DNA from: Aphelocoma coerulescens
Taxonomy: Eukaryota > Chordata > Aves > Passeriformes > Corvidae
Reading direction: 5' to 3'
Length of the DNA stretch: 64,000 nt
NCBI RefSeq assembly: GCF_041296385.1
Contig: NC_091023.1
Span: forward strand, 21,542,924 to 21,606,923
Positions within the stretch are counted from its first letter, which is position 1. Every line of letters starts with the position of its first letter. Shown here one piece after another: positions 62,372-64,000 of the stretch. The translations under genes and the position numbers were made by a program. The notes below the pieces were generated by a model that searched no databases, was not told the origin of the DNA, and was given only the letters and a program-made list of their open reading frames with translations.

Positions 62372-64000
62372 TCTAGACAGCTAATAACAAAAGCAGTTCA
62401 AAACATCCAGGAAATACTGTTATAAGGAAAAAAAAAACAGGTACGTTTACCAACCTTATGGATAAAATTGAGATAAAAAGAAGAGATGTAGGAGGAAATG
62501 GTATTGCTTTAGTTCTCTGACTGTTAGCAGATTGTTTGCTGCGTTTTATATGTGTGTGCATGTATGAGTAAATACATTTAAGAATAGAGGCTTCACTCAG
62601 TTTTAATTCAAACTCGAGCACCTTCCTAAGGGAAGTGCATCCCTGCACCATCCCCAAGGAATGCATTGAACAGATCTTCACAAAGTAATCATTCAATATT
62701 TTCCTGCCTTTAACACTCTCAAAGCATTATCCTGTGTATTCGTCATTAAATCTGTCTCCATGTCTGCAGAATTGTTCCAGTATAATTTATTTTTTTTAAA
62801 CTTAATCTTCCAAATGTACCTTCAAGAATTACTCCTGCAGCAGCACTGCTCAGTAATAGCTGCTGTGCCCTTAGCAAACCACCCCCAGAATAATTTTCAA
62901 AGTTACATCTGTGCTGCTGAAGCTAGGGGAAACAAAAGCAGGCAAGTATTCTGTGGTTTGTGCAAGCTTGGCAGTGACATGCTATAAAGTAAGTAAATAG
63001 TTTAGAAGACTTGTTTTGTTTTATTATCTCGATCATTAAAAAATCCCACAAGCTCTGGCATTGCAGGAATAAGAGTGGCAGGACTGCAAGACACACAACT
63101 GTTATCATCATCTGCTTCAGTGAAACCAATATCAATTAATTTAGTTAATTAGTTCTTAAAGGCCCTCCAAATTGAATTTTGTTAAAGAAAGTAAGTTTCC
63201 TCTGTTTGACTCTATTCACATCAAATCACAAGTTTTCTGAAAGCTTTCTAAGCTGTTAAGAATTTGGAATATTTTGCTTTCCACAGTGAACATCCTACTT
63301 AATTAAGCAATCAAGAAAAATAAATTCCTTTGCTTATGTGGGATTCAGAAAGTGAAAATTGAAAGCAATCTGATTTTCATCCGTTAAAACATTAAAAACA
63401 CACATGCAGAGAACCAAACACAAATCCAGGCCATGATCACCTGCATCTGGGATTTGAACAGAAGCTGCAGTAAGAACCATTCCTCCCTCAAAATGAACAC
63501 TGTTCATTGGAAGATCTCTCATACTGAGGGTGAAACATAAAGGCTTCAACACTTTCCCAAGTGTACAAAAAAGGACTGTACAGGAGAAAATATAGAAAAA
63601 GAAAATAATTGAGAAACATTTTGAATAGCTTTCATAACCACAGATTATCTAGATCCATGGAGCTATCTGTGCCCTCCTGCCACGTGAGCAGTTGTTCTGG
63701 AATATGGAGGAGAAAATAGTCCAGGCAAAAATAAAAGCCACCATTCTGCTCTGAAATGTATGCACACAACTCTCAAAAAATTGTAACAGACTGCAAATGA
63801 GCACAAATGAAAGGATGCTTAAAAGCATAGGATAAAGATACGTTCTTTTTGGATTCAGAAAATGAAGTCAGGCTCCTATTCATGTATTTCTGGGCTAAGA
63901 AAAATGTAGATTAGAAGCCTCTAAAAGCCTGTCATTGCATTATACATACCTTCACACATATACATACATAATAGACATCAGCTAAAAGTGGTGCCCTTGG
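62372..64000. other. Non-coding stretch to window end
   Basis: No exon, RNA gene or repeat family is recognised. Open frames at 62373-62696 (minus) and 62760-62987 (plus) show no signature. The last bases hold a weak CATACATA-type repeat near 63950. Confidence 0.5.

Noticed and set aside
1..64000. CRISPR array, operon, phage or other prokaryotic system
   Set aside because: No regularly spaced repeats, no dense co-directional genes and no ribosome-binding sites; CR1 and LTR relics show vertebrate DNA.

Overview
This 64 kb window looks like ordinary, AT-rich, gene-poor vertebrate DNA, most likely from a bird and perhaps a passerine. The main evidence is two minus-oriented CR1 LINE 3' ends (29171-29460 and 56275-56684). 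Their low-numbered ends carry the avian-type ATAGAATC/CACAGAAT tail, and one has the GGGTTGGAAGGGAC block. A third, degraded CR1 lies on the plus strand (2395-2550). Repeat density is low, and there are many short A/C-rich simple islands, both of which fit a bird. Nothing suggests a prokaryote: there are no long ORFs, operons or ribosome-binding sites. Open frames are nearly all under 120 codons, the longest being 160, which is what AT-rich non-coding DNA gives by chance.

Layout. 1-7.5 kb: unique sequence with an old CR1 relic, twin hairpins (1828-1908) and two acceptor-linked open frames (2701-2968 and 6914-7138). The second is the best candidate for a real terminal coding exon: 74 codons to a TAG, with AATAAA 7 bases past the stop. 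7.5-8.0 kb: a solo-LTR-like repeat. 8-28 kb: unique non-coding sequence with a perfect 13-bp hairpin (19082-19112), a 28-A run, an AT microsatellite and a cluster of three small hairpins (26390-26436). 28.3-29.5 kb: a second copy of the LTR, then a CR1. 29.5-55.6 kb: gene desert with low-complexity islands, one 31-bp tandem duplication and an opposed pair of POU octamers (37890-37934). 55.6-60.3 kb: two more acceptor-linked open frames (55706-56012 and 59644-59857), a CR1 and a 33-A run. 60.3-64 kb: CpG-retaining sequence that looks like conserved non-coding DNA, and a purine-rich tract.

No gene could be named and no protein family was recognised. The four exon candidates are inferred from open frames and splice-like boundaries only, and any of them may be chance. 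The window best reads as an intergenic or long-intron region, possibly regulatory, with a few transposon remnants. I did not find a new biological system. The observations most worth checking are the 6914-7138 exon, the open frames at 55.7 and 59.6 kb, and the paired LTR copies with unrelated cores.
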